From Bacillota bacterium (GTDB taxonomy: Bacteria > Bacillota > Clostridia > Oscillospirales > Ruminococcaceae), in the NCBI GenBank assembly GCA_023413185.1, contig JAEZQD010000117.1, positions 1 through 21,956 of the forward strand: a DNA stretch of 21,956 nt. The letters run 5' to 3'. Both the position numbers and the translations under genes were made by a program. Below are positions 14,127-21,182 of this stretch, piece by piece (positions within the stretch are counted from its first letter, which is position 1; each line of letters begins with the position of its first letter). The notes beneath the pieces are model-generated. The model saw only the letters and a program-made list of their open reading frames with translations. It was not told where the DNA came from and searched no databases.

Positions 14127-15611
14127 CTACCACGTGACGATGACCTTTTCGCCCGCGAGCACCTGGTCCAGCGCGCTCTTTACCTTGTCGATATACAGGC
14201 TGCGTACTGCAAAGCCGATGTCGCCGTCGGTAATAATCGCACTGCGTCGGTCGGATAGGCGGATAAACTCCACAACGGTATTGGGTATTGATTTATCCAC
14301 ATACTCGTAGGTAAACTTCATCTGTACGGGCGCACCTTCGGGTATCTCGCCTGCCTCATACTCACCCTTTGCACTGATGACAAGCTGGTAGTACGAACGA
14401 AATACCTCGTCGTTAATCTCCTTGTCGCCCAGTGTAACCGTCAGGTTGTCTTCTTCGTCGTGGGTCAGCTCAAAGCGGTTGTGCTTGCCGTCAAACTCCA
14501 CCGTCACGGCGGATACCGTTTTGATGTTGGGCACGACAACCAGCTTGTAGTACAGGTCAAACGCCGTAAATTCCGCCCAGCCCATCTTGTCTGCGCTCAC
14601 CAGCATCACCACGTTGTTGAGCGAGGTCATGCAGTAGTACAGACCATCCGCGTTTTTATTGCCCAGCTTTAGCTCCACCGTTTTTCCACCAAAGGTTATG
14701 CTCAGTGTGGAAAACGGCTCGGCAAGCCCGGTCTCCTGCAGCTGCTGCTCGGTGGGGGCGGCATATGCAACGGCATTTGCCTGTGCAGCCCATAGCTCGT
14801 CGGTAATCGCAACGGTTTTGCTGGTATCGGCATCCCACTGCTTTGGGGAGGTAATCTTATAGCCGCTTGGTGCCAGCGATTTGTCCGCCGCTTCGGCAAG
14901 CTCCTCGGGGGTAAACAGCTCGATGACGATCTGCTCGGGGCGAACCGTTCCCCCAAGCACCGCCTTATTCACGACAATGGTATCGTCCTCTTTGGTGGGG
15001 ACGAGCGTCTTGTCAACAAAGTCTTCCTTTGCGCTTAACACATTGGCAAGGGAGCTCATGGGCACCAGCCCCACCTCTTTGGTTTGGGGGTTGTACACAT
15101 AATAGTTGGTGCCGTCCGGCGCTGCGCTGCCGATTGAGTACGAGGCGGCAGAGCCGTCTTTGTAGCTTACGTCCACCTTAGCAGTGGGGTTTTGCAGCCC
15201 GTACAGCGTCAGGTTATCCGCTCCGCCCTCAATCATCTGATTCATGGTTGCGGTAAACAGCGAGCTTGCTACAAACTCTACCGCTGCGCTGTTAAACACC
15301 ACATTCGCCGGAACAGTAACCGTCTCGCCGGTAGCCGCGACAAAGGAGGACACGGTGTACTCCTCGCCCTTTGCCGTAATCGTATAGGTACCGGCGGGGT
15401 TTTTCACCGTCACGCTCGTTACGTCCTCTTGTGTTTTATCGGTAATTAAATACTTAGCGGAGGTGGTTGGGGTAATGGAGGAGGTGTCGTCCCCTTCGCC
15501 GCCTTCATACAGCAGCAAAAACGCAAGCGCGCCGCCCAAAAGCAGGAGAGCCGCAAGCACCGCCAGCAACATCACCGTGCGTTTGTTTGTCTTTTTCTTG
15601 CCTTTGCTCAT
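14127..15611 (-). CDS. DUF4340 membrane-anchored protein, last gene of the Gld-like operon
   Basis: This 494-residue protein has a basic start (MSKGKKKTNKRT), one membrane helix (about 13-34) and a large extracellular part with the repeated DUF4340 pattern: VTSVTVKNPAGTYTITAKGEEYTV near 64-87, NLTLYGLQNPTAKVDV near 128-143, and GLAEPFSTLSITFGGKTVELKLGN near 295-318. DUF4340 proteins are often encoded with GldG-like subunits; their role is not known. The start is fixed by GGAGA about nine bases upstream, and only one base (T) separates it from the stop of the gene before. It is the last gene before the shared terminator at 14065-14096. Confidence 0.87.
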   Translation of the reverse strand: MSKGKKKTNKRTVMLLAVLAALLLLGGALAFLLLYEGGEGDDTSSITPTTSAKYLITDKTQEDVTSVTVKNPAGTYTITAKGEEYTVSSFVAATGETVTVPANVVFNSAAVEFVASSLFTATMNQMIEGGADNLTLYGLQNPTAKVDVSYKDGSAASYSIGSAAPDGTNYYVYNPQTKEVGLVPMSSLANVLSAKEDFVDKTLVPTKEDDTIVVNKAVLGGTVRPEQIVIELFTPEELAEAADKSLAPSGYKITSPKQWDADTSKTVAITDELWAAQANAVAYAAPTEQQLQETGLAEPFSTLSITFGGKTVELKLGNKNADGLYYCMTSLNNVVMLVSADKMGWAEFTAFDLYYKLVVVPNIKTVSAVTVEFDGKHNRFELTHDEEDNLTVTLGDKEINDEVFRSYYQLVISAKGEYEAGEIPEGAPVQMKFTYEYVDKSIPNTVVEFIRLSDRRSAIITDGDIGFAVRSLYIDKVKSALDQVLAGEKVIVTW

Positions 15612-15612
15612 A

Positions 15613-17088
15613 TTACTTATTTCTCCTCTTTAACCACACCACGATACCTACGGAAAGTACCGCAAGGGGCAGCAGGATAATAAACACCAGCCCCAGCACA
15701 ATAATCTGTGCCGCCGTTACGCTGATTTCTTTGGAGCCTACGGTTTTGGAGACGATGTTTAGGCTTGTGCCCTTATCGCTTATGGTGTTAAGCATCTCGG
15801 TTACATACTCCGCGTTGCCCATTACGGTGCTTGTGGTTACACTTTCGTCCACCGCAACCGACGTCGAGAACACAAAGAGGTTGGAGGTTAAGGGCGTTGT
15901 TCCGTCATAGCGCATCTTCTGGCTGCGAATGAGTGCGCCAAACGGTCCCTGCTCATCGGTTGTGCTTGGTGTGTAGCCTTCGGGTGCATCGGCGGGGTAC
16001 AGGTAACTCGTTGCCGAATAGCTCAGCAGCGTAGTCGTGACCTTGTCACCCTTGCCCTCAAACAGCGCAGTAAGCGGTCTGCCAAACGCCATCATCACAC
16101 CCAGGTCGCGGTTGCCGATTTTGGTGGTGTAATCGTTGCTTGCAAACTCGGTAAATGCATAGAACGGGTACTGCGCCGAGGCAAGCATATTGTTGTTGGT
16201 TTCATACACAATGCCTTTGCCTACGCCAATGCCCCATTCCTCTAAGAACGCCTCAAGGTTGGGCAGTTCGGGCTGGTCGCTGTCGGCAAAGTAAAGGAGC
16301 GTTTTGCCGAACTTGCCGCCGTTATCGAGGAACAGGTCTAGGCGTTTGACCTCGTCGGCGGTGTAATCGCGCTTGGGCGCGTTAATTACGGCAATCTGTG
16401 CGTCGGGGTTAATGTCCTCGCTTAAAATCTTCTGGGATACGGTATCGTAGTTGTTGAGTGTTAGGATACCCGCAAGCCCCGTGCTTTCCAGCTCGTCGTG
16501 ACCGGTAATCAGGCTCACCAGTATGGTGCGCTCGGCGATAACGTACTCGATCGCGGAGCTGAGCACCTGCTCCGCCTTGGAGGAGGTGATGTACTGCGAG
16601 TAGGAGTTGTAATCCATCTCGATGTTAAACAGGTCGGAGTCGAGTATCTTTTTTGCCCGCTTGTCGCTCTTAATCAGGATATTGCCTGAGCTAAGCGACA
16701 GGTCGGGGTATTGGGAAACGATCGACGGGTCTTTTATGATGTCGATGTAGTCAATCTTGATGCGGTCAGAATATTTCTGGTAGTTATCCAGTACCGTAAT
16801 GGCCTGTGCGTAGTAATCGCTTGCGTTGAGGTAGTCCTCTTTCTTGGCAAGCACCTTAATCTCTACGTCCTGATCCAGCCCCTTTAGGAAGTCAATGCTC
16901 TCCTGCGACAGACCGAACGCGTTGTTGGAGGTCAGATCGAGTGTGAGGGGAAACTTATCGACCAAAAGGGACGCAATGATGTTGAGGATGATTAAAATGG
17001 CGATAAACCCTGCCGTGAGCAGCGTCGCAAAGCTGCCGTACTTAAACCGGCGGTTCTGGAAGATGCCCTTCACGTTAAGCTTGTTCAT
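15613..17088 (-). CDS. GldG-like ABC auxiliary protein
   Basis: This 491-residue protein resembles GldG/ABC_transp_aux proteins, which accompany ABC-2 exporters and carry a large extracellular domain between two helices. The N-terminal helix is at about 22-45 (LLTAGFIAILIILNIIASLLV) and the C-terminal helix at about 463-485 (IIVLGLVFIILLPLAVLSVGIVV), followed by KRRNK. Family-like blocks include LTLDLTSNNAFGLSQESIDFLKGLDQDVEI (recognisable in part) and VSLITGHDE. A GTG at 17097 is in frame, but AGGAGG eight bases before the ATG at 17088 decides the start. That ATG overlaps the stop of the permease gene by one base (TGATG), so translation is probably coupled. In Bacteroidetes GldG is part of the gliding machinery; in Clostridia the cargo is not known. 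Confidence 0.88.
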   Translation of the reverse strand: MNKLNVKGIFQNRRFKYGSFATLLTAGFIAILIILNIIASLLVDKFPLTLDLTSNNAFGLSQESIDFLKGLDQDVEIKVLAKKEDYLNASDYYAQAITVLDNYQKYSDRIKIDYIDIIKDPSIVSQYPDLSLSSGNILIKSDKRAKKILDSDLFNIEMDYNSYSQYITSSKAEQVLSSAIEYVIAERTILVSLITGHDELESTGLAGILTLNNYDTVSQKILSEDINPDAQIAVINAPKRDYTADEVKRLDLFLDNGGKFGKTLLYFADSDQPELPNLEAFLEEWGIGVGKGIVYETNNNMLASAQYPFYAFTEFASNDYTTKIGNRDLGVMMAFGRPLTALFEGKGDKVTTTLLSYSATSYLYPADAPEGYTPSTTDEQGPFGALIRSQKMRYDGTTPLTSNLFVFSTSVAVDESVTTSTVMGNAEYVTEMLNTISDKGTSLNIVSKTVGSKEISVTAAQIIVLGLVFIILLPLAVLSVGIVVWLKRRNK

Positions 17089-17792
17089 CAACCCCACCTC
17101 CTCTTCTCAAATACCCGAATGGTGAAGAATAGAAACGCCGCGATGATGCTGAGAAAGAACAATACGTTAGACACATCAAACAGACCCCTCGTAAAGTCGC
17201 TGTACCGCTGCGATACAGAAAGGCTTGTAAGAACGGTCTGCAAAACCGAGCCGCCTATCATGCCGGAGATGCCGTCAAACAGCCAAAGGCTGAGCATAGC
17301 GGCAAAGCCGCCCACCGCCGCAATCACCTGATTTTCGGTCAGTGACGAGATGAACATGCCAATCGAGATCATAGCGGCAGCCAAAAACAGCATACCGATG
17401 AAGTTTGATAGGAATACCGACCAATCCACCGAGCCAAGTGCCGCAAGTACCAGCATCATGACAAAGGTAACGGAAAGGGCGATGGTAAACAGAATCAGTG
17501 CCGCCAAAAACTTGCCCATGACAAGTGAAAACAACGAGATTGGCGCCGTTAACAGCGCTTGGTCGGTCTTCTGCTTGCGATCCTCACTCAGCAGGCGCAT
17601 GGTGAGAATGGGGATTAAGAACAGCACGATGGTAAACATTGAGGAAAACACCGCGCCGATGTTGGCCGTTTGAGTGCTGAGGCAGGTGGCAAAGAAGAAC
17701 AGCCCCGCAAATACCCCAAATACCGCCAAAAAGATATAGCCGATGGGCGAGGCAAAGTACGCCTTCAGCTCTCGTCTGAGTATTGCAACCAT
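17088..17792 (-). CDS. ABC-2 type permease, GldF-like
   Basis: This 234-residue membrane protein has six predicted helices. The N-terminus MVAILRRELKAYFASPIGYIFLA is recognisable as the GldF/NosY-like ABC-2 start, with later helices at about 20-40, 60-80, 100-125, 135-160, 165-190 and 205-228. The loop RLLSEDRKQKTDQALLTAPIS is the usual cytoplasmic coupling segment. The start has GGAGG about eight bases upstream and overlaps the TAA of the ATPase gene by one base (TAATG). It should pair with the ATPase encoded just before it and with the GldG-like subunit after it. The substrate is unknown. Confidence 0.9.
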   Translation of the reverse strand: MVAILRRELKAYFASPIGYIFLAVFGVFAGLFFFATCLSTQTANIGAVFSSMFTIVLFLIPILTMRLLSEDRKQKTDQALLTAPISLFSLVMGKFLAALILFTIALSVTFVMMLVLAALGSVDWSVFLSNFIGMLFLAAAMISIGMFISSLTENQVIAAVGGFAAMLSLWLFDGISGMIGGSVLQTVLTSLSVSQRYSDFTRGLFDVSNVLFFLSIIAAFLFFTIRVFEKRRWG

Positions 17793-18757
17793 TACTGCTC
17801 ACCTCCGTCGTTTTTACCCTGCGTGGCATCGTCTCTTGTCAGCTGCAGGAAGATGTCCTCCAGGCTCAACTCGGTGCTCTTGAGCCCGAGTATGGGCCAG
17901 CTGCGGTTGGCAAGGCGGCTAAACAGCTCACGGCGCACATCCGCGCCCTCGTCCGCCTCTAAGGTATAATCAAACGCCGATTTTTCGCGTGCACCCAAGC
18001 AGGTAACCTTCACCATACCGGGGATGGTGGAGATAAGCTTTGTTACTTCCGACTCGGGGCCCTCGATACGGGCGATGAAGTTGTGGTCGGCGCTCAGCGC
18101 GTGGGACAGGTTGTCCGGGGTATCGTCCGCGACAATCTTGCCCTTGTTGATAACGATAACACGCTCGCAGGTTGCCTGTACCTCGGGCAGGATATGAGAC
18201 GACAGGATAACGGTGTGCTTCTTGCCCAGCGTCTTTATCAGGTTGCGTATCTCGATAATCTGCTTGGGGTCAAGCCCAACCGTCGGCTCGTCAAGAATCA
18301 GCACATCGGGGTTGCCAAGCAGTGCCTGCGCAAGACCGACACGCTGCTTGTAGCCTTTGGAAAGGTTTTTAATGATTCGGTCGTATACATCGGTAATCTT
18401 TACGTGCTCGCACACCTCTTTGATGTGCGCGGTTTTGGGCAGCGTAACCTTTTTTAGGTCGAACATGAACGAAAGGTAATCCTTTACCGTCATGTCCATG
18501 TACAGCGGGGGCTGCTCAGGCAGATATCCAATCTGCAGTTTTGCCTCGATGGGGTTTTCGAGCACGTCATACTCACCGATCAGCACCGAGCCCTCGGTGG
18601 CAGAAAGATAGCCCGTCAGAATATTCATCGTGGTGCTCTTTCCCGCTCCGTTGGGACCGAGGAAGCCGAGTATCTCACCCTTTTCTACCTTGAAGCTGAT
18701 GTTGTCTACCGCACATTTGCCTCCGTAGCGTTTGGTGAGGCCTTTTACCTCAATCAT
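17792..18757 (-). CDS. ABC transporter ATP-binding protein, GldA-like
   Basis: This 321-residue ATPase powers the exporter encoded downstream. It has Walker A GPNGAGKST (34-42), the Q-loop GYLPEQPPLY (Gln about 82), the signature NLSKGYKQRVGLAQAL (131-146), Walker B VLILDEPTVGLD (152-163) and the switch His in LSSHIL (about 188). The signature varies from LSGGQ to LSKGY, which is usual for the GldA/CcmA/NatA-like subgroup. A C-terminal extension of about 90 residues follows the core. AAGGAGC stands about six bases before the ATG. It is the first gene of a four-gene minus-strand operon with one-base overlaps or gaps, and a hairpin-rich region lies before it. Confidence 0.93.
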   Translation of the reverse strand: MIEVKGLTKRYGGKCAVDNISFKVEKGEILGFLGPNGAGKSTTMNILTGYLSATEGSVLIGEYDVLENPIEAKLQIGYLPEQPPLYMDMTVKDYLSFMFDLKKVTLPKTAHIKEVCEHVKITDVYDRIIKNLSKGYKQRVGLAQALLGNPDVLILDEPTVGLDPKQIIEIRNLIKTLGKKHTVILSSHILPEVQATCERVIVINKGKIVADDTPDNLSHALSADHNFIARIEGPESEVTKLISTIPGMVKVTCLGAREKSAFDYTLEADEGADVRRELFSRLANRSWPILGLKSTELSLEDIFLQLTRDDATQGKNDGGEQ

Positions 18758-18781
18758 TGTAAGCTCCTTGTCCTTTCTTTT

Positions 18782-18880
18782 GGTCGGCCTTGAATGGATT
18801 GCCCGACCGTTATTAGAGTGTCATCCGTCCGTTCGCCGTATACGCGGCAAACGGTGTGGGAATGTGCCGACGTTCGGCAC
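18782..18880 (-). promoter_or_regulatory. Hairpin-rich region upstream of the Gld-like operon
   Basis: Three inverted repeats lie in the 125 bases before the ATPase start. GGTCGG/CCGACC is at 18782-18808, close to the ribosome site. A compound stem, CCGTT plus GCCG against CGGC plus AACGG, is at 18829-18854. A perfect seven-base stem GTGCCGA/TCGGCAC with loop CGT is at 18864-18880. They could form a structured leader or be operators. No known riboswitch pattern was recognised. Confidence 0.4.
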
Positions 18881-19276
18881 GCGTGTGTCGTTTCATCCAT
18901 TTTTCTTTTTCGTATCAAACGCCCCCGCGTGGTAAAACCGCATACTGCACAAACGGCGCAGCGATGCCGCTTATTTTGGGGCTTTAACGACATAATCATA
19001 ACAAACTGGGGGGAAACGTTTGTAAACAAATCATAAAGAAATTATCAATCAATTTTTTCTAATTGGATGTTTTTTTAATTGTCGCAAAACCTGCTATTCT
19101 ATTCCACGAATTTGGTCAGCCATTGTTGGCAGTTTTGCATAATCGGGTGGCAGGTAGCCTGAATGGCAATCGTTTTTGCCGCAATCAAAAATGCTTGTCG
19201 TATGGGGGAATTGAGAAGCAAGCTTCGCATTATTATTCACCCGCATATCCCTTTTCCCACTATGGCGGTTAACCAC
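18881..19276. other. Gap holding the presumed operon promoter
   Basis: No gene is seen. 18980-19080 is AT-rich and probably contains the promoter of the Gld-like operon: TATGAT on the minus strand near 18995, with TTTACA near 19020 but at 20 bases spacing. A short inverted repeat TTTGT/ACAAA lies near 19020-19031. From about 19210, first traces of repeat words (AAGCAAGCTTCGCATTA) appear. Confidence 0.35.
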
Positions 19277-19299
19277 GGGCGATTGATAATCGCCCCTAC
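19277..19299 (-). repeat. REP-like hairpin with GTAG foot, simple form
   Basis: Eight-base arms GGGCGATT (19277-19284) and AATCGCCC (19288-19295), loop GAT, and foot CTAC (19296-19299; GTAG on the minus strand). It is the uninterrupted form of the elements at 10910 and 19598. Confidence 0.8.
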
Positions 19300-19316
19300 G
19301 GCTTGTTTCGATAATG

Positions 19317-19402
19317 CGTGAGAACCGTAGGTTCTCGTAATGCAAAGCTTCAGCTTGGCTATGCGTAGGTTCTCGTAATGCCAAGCGTAAGGTTGGTAAT
19401 GT
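19317..19402 (-). repeat. Repeat cluster 2, left module block
   Basis: GAGAACC/GGTTCTC hairpin, then AAGCTTCAGCTTGGC, a second GGTTCTCG word and a degenerate CCAAGCGTAAGGTTGG. The words are the reverse complement of those in cluster 1. Confidence 0.7.
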
Positions 19403-19426
19403 GTAGGGAACGGTCCCCACCGTTCC
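19403..19426 (+). repeat. REP-like hairpin with GTAG foot
   Basis: GTAG (19403-19406) is followed by arms GGAACGG (19407-19413) and CCGTTCC (19420-19426). It lies on the plus strand, opposite to its left neighbour. Confidence 0.7.
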
Positions 19427-19437
19427 GAATAACACCG

Positions 19438-19472
19438 CAGATTGAAATTGTTATGCCTATATAACTGGTCAG
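19438..19472 (+). repeat. 35-base perfect direct repeat, copy 1
   Basis: Identical over 35 bases to 19667-19701. It starts CAGATTGAAATTG and ends AACTGGTCAG. It is not palindromic and is AT-rich, unlike the hairpin modules around it. Both copies are followed within about 14 bases by a GGAGCGACG hairpin. Confidence 0.9.
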
Positions 19473-19481
19473 CGTCTTGTC

Positions 19482-19507
19482 GAAGGGAGCGACGCCCTCG
19501 TCGCTCC
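19482..19507 (+). repeat. REP-like hairpin with GAAG foot
   Basis: Arms GGAGCGACG (19486-19494) and CGTCGCTCC (19499-19507), loop CCCT, with GAAG in place of the GTAG foot. It is the inverted counterpart of 19706-19731, whose loop is AGGG. Confidence 0.75.
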
Positions 19508-19597
19508 TTTGGTCATCTCAAAGATAAAAAATGCAATGCAATGCTTGTATTTACATTTGTAGGAGAAAGCGTACCCGATGTCCCGCGGTGGTATTGC

Positions 19598-19641
19598 GGG
19601 CGATTACTAATGCGAAGCTCTGCTTCGCTATTCGCCCCTAC
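19598..19641 (-). repeat. REP-like hairpin with GTAG foot and nested hairpin
   Basis: Outer arms GGGCGA and TCGCCC, foot CTAC (19638-19641). The loop holds GCGAAGC (19612-19618) and GCTTCGC (19622-19628). It is a second case of the nesting seen at 10910-10952, with different spacer bases. Confidence 0.75.
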
Positions 19642-19666
19642 TTGATTGGCGTTTCGAATATCATCA

Positions 19667-19701
19667 CAGATTGAAATTGTTATGCCTATATAACTGGTCA
19701 G
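19667..19701 (+). repeat. 35-base perfect direct repeat, copy 2
   Basis: Exact copy of 19438-19472, 229 bases further on. The sequence between the copies holds two REP-like hairpins. Confidence 0.9.
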
Positions 19702-19705
19702 GGGC

Positions 19706-19731
19706 GGAGCGACGAGGGCGTCGCTCCCTAC
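19706..19731 (-). repeat. REP-like hairpin with GTAG foot
   Basis: Arms GGAGCGACG (19706-19714) and CGTCGCTCC (19719-19727), loop AGGG, foot CTAC (19728-19731). The copy at 10583-10601 is the same hairpin cut off inside its right arm. Confidence 0.8.
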
Positions 19732-19759
19732 GTTTGGATTAATACCACACAGAAAACCG

Positions 19760-19990
19760 CAGGTTCTCATAAAGCCAAGCTTTAGCTTGGCTATGCCAAC
19801 CGCCAAATTGAAACAGAGCGGAGAACCAGAGAACCGAGAACCGAGAACCGAGAACCGTAGGTTCTCGTAATGCCAACCGAAGGTTGGCTATGCGTAGCTT
19901 CAGCTTGGCTATGCCTACCGCCAATTTGAAACAGAGCGGAGAACCCGAGAAGCAAAGCTTCTCGTAATGCCAACCGTAAGGTTGGCTATG
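19760..19990 (-). repeat. Repeat cluster 2, right module block
   Basis: This is the reverse complement of the words in cluster 1. GAGAACC occurs five times in near-perfect tandem at 19821-19856 (one extra A after the first). Hairpins GCCAAGC/GCTTGGC, GCCAACC/GGTTGGC and GAGAAGC/GCTTCTC recur, as does GAAACAGAGCGGAGAACC. It ends with three TATGC words and touches the amidohydrolase stop at 19996. Confidence 0.85.
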
Positions 19991-19995
19991 CTATG

Positions 19996-20823
19996 CTATG
20001 TGATTTCCGCCAAAAACCGCTTCGCGTTGCGGCACAGGATGTCCTCCCGCTCCGCTTCGGTCAGCGGCAGGGCGAGAAACCGCTCCAGCTCCTCCTTGTG
20101 GTCCCACATCGGAAAATCCACGCCGAAGAAGAACCGCTTGCTGCCTAGGGTGCGTATCAGCTGCACCGCCCTGTCCTTGTCCATAAAGGCAAGGGTGCTG
20201 CAGGTGTCAAACCACACGTTGGGGCGGTTTAGGCACTCGGGCACGAGTTCCCATTCGGTGTAGCCGCCAAAGTGCGCGGCGATGGCGACCAGGTTCGGCA
20301 CCCTGTCCATCGCGTTTGCGAGACGGCGCGGGGACGAGTAATCAAACCGGATGTCACCCGTGTGAAACAGCACCGGCAGCCCGTAAGCGCTGATTTGACG
20401 ATACAGCTCCACCGCACGGGGGGTATCAATCGCAAACCGCTGAAAATCGGGATGCAGCTTTACACCCACAAGCCCCATAGACTGGATGCGCTGTATCTCG
20501 GTCTCGGCGTCCTCCATATCGGGGTGCAGCGCACCAAAGCCGATAAACTGCGGGTGCTCCTTGCACTGGGCGGCGATAAAGTCGTTGATCGACTGCACCT
20601 GTGCGGGGGTGGTTGCGCTGGAGCACACCAGCTGGCGTGACAGTCCAATCCGCGCGCCGCTCTCGATGATACGGGTGCTGTCGCCTTCATAACGCATTGG
20701 CATCTCGTAAAACTCGCCGATTGCCTGTGCCGCCTTGTCGGCAATCTTCGCGGGGAAGATATGCCCGTGCATATCCCAGATTTCGTACTGCTTCAAAACC
20801 AGATCAGGACCTTTCCTATGCAT
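19996..20823 (-). CDS. Amidohydrolase family protein (amidohydrolase_2 type)
   Basis: This is a metal-dependent TIM-barrel hydrolase of about 275 residues, related to ACMSD-like and other PF04909 enzymes. The metal motif DMHGHIFP has His at about 19 and 21. Further ligand or active-site blocks are VKLHPDFQRF, LPVLFHTGD, IAAHFGG and the late Asp in FFGVDFPMWDH. The substrate is unknown. The start is uncertain. The frame is open to a TTG at 21021, but a TATAAT promoter lies inside that part. The ATG at 20823 lacks a ribosome site. A TTG at 20796, behind AGGAAAGG, would give the usual eight residues before HGH. The 3' end abuts repeat cluster 2. Confidence 0.87.
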   Translation of the reverse strand: MHRKGPDLVLKQYEIWDMHGHIFPAKIADKAAQAIGEFYEMPMRYEGDSTRIIESGARIGLSRQLVCSSATTPAQVQSINDFIAAQCKEHPQFIGFGALHPDMEDAETEIQRIQSMGLVGVKLHPDFQRFAIDTPRAVELYRQISAYGLPVLFHTGDIRFDYSSPRRLANAMDRVPNLVAIAAHFGGYTEWELVPECLNRPNVWFDTCSTLAFMDKDRAVQLIRTLGSKRFFFGVDFPMWDHKEELERFLALPLTEAEREDILCRNAKRFLAEIT

Positions 20824-20845
20824 TGCGACTGATACAGTCAGTGAC

Positions 20846-20882
20846 GCGCGCAGCCCGTTTGCAACGGGGATTTTCTGCGCGC
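20846..20882 (-). promoter_or_regulatory. Strong hairpin in the amidohydrolase leader
   Basis: Outer arms GCGCGCAG (20846-20853) and CTGCGCGC (20875-20882) enclose an inner stem CCCGTT (20854-20859)/AACGGG (20863-20868). A second small hairpin, GACTG/CAGTC, lies at about 20827-20839. If the promoter at 20894-20922 is used, the hairpin begins within about five bases of the 5' end. It could protect the mRNA or control translation. Confidence 0.5.
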
Positions 20883-20893
20883 CCAACTTCACT

Positions 20894-20922
20894 ATTATAC
20901 CCCTGTTATTGACAGCGCGCAA
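20894..20922 (-). promoter_or_regulatory. Promoter of the amidohydrolase gene
   Basis: On the minus strand a -35-like TTGCGC (20917-20922) and a perfect -10 TATAAT (20894-20899) are 17 bases apart. Transcription would begin near 20887, which excludes the long N-terminal extension of the open frame. Confidence 0.6.
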
Positions 20923-20961
20923 CTGCTGAATTTCGGGCTTTGCGGTTTTATGGCGGATGGA

Positions 20962-20986
20962 AAGCCCGCCGAGGATGGGCGGGCTT
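20962..20986. other. Intergenic GC-rich hairpin
   Basis: Nine-base arms AAGCCCGCC (20962-20970) and GGCGGGCTT (20978-20986) with a seven-base loop. There is no T run on either side, so it is not a standard terminator. Confidence 0.5.
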
Positions 20987-21182
20987 GATGGATGATTATT
21001 GCGCCGATGGCGGGCAGGCAAAAATATCTATACACCTCCTTAATTTTAGGGCACTTATTTGCTCTATATGTATTGAAAGGAGATTTTGCTGAGAAGTTTA
21101 TTGCTCGCTTGCCGCGGAGAGTGGAGGATGGATTTTGAAGCTGGTTTCTTTATCTTACTTAATTTTAAGGAGCGAAGATTTT

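Noticed and set aside
19739..19973. Minus-strand frames of about 60 codons in repeat cluster 2
   Set aside because: The peptides are translations of the repeat words (LREPTVLGSRFS and similar) and recur wherever the repeat does.
19760..19990. CRISPR-like array because of regularly repeated words
   Set aside because: Repeats are seven bases or short palindromes, with no unique spacers of constant length and no cas genes.
20962..20986. GC-rich hairpin considered as a terminator
   Set aside because: No T run follows on either strand and no gene ends beside it.
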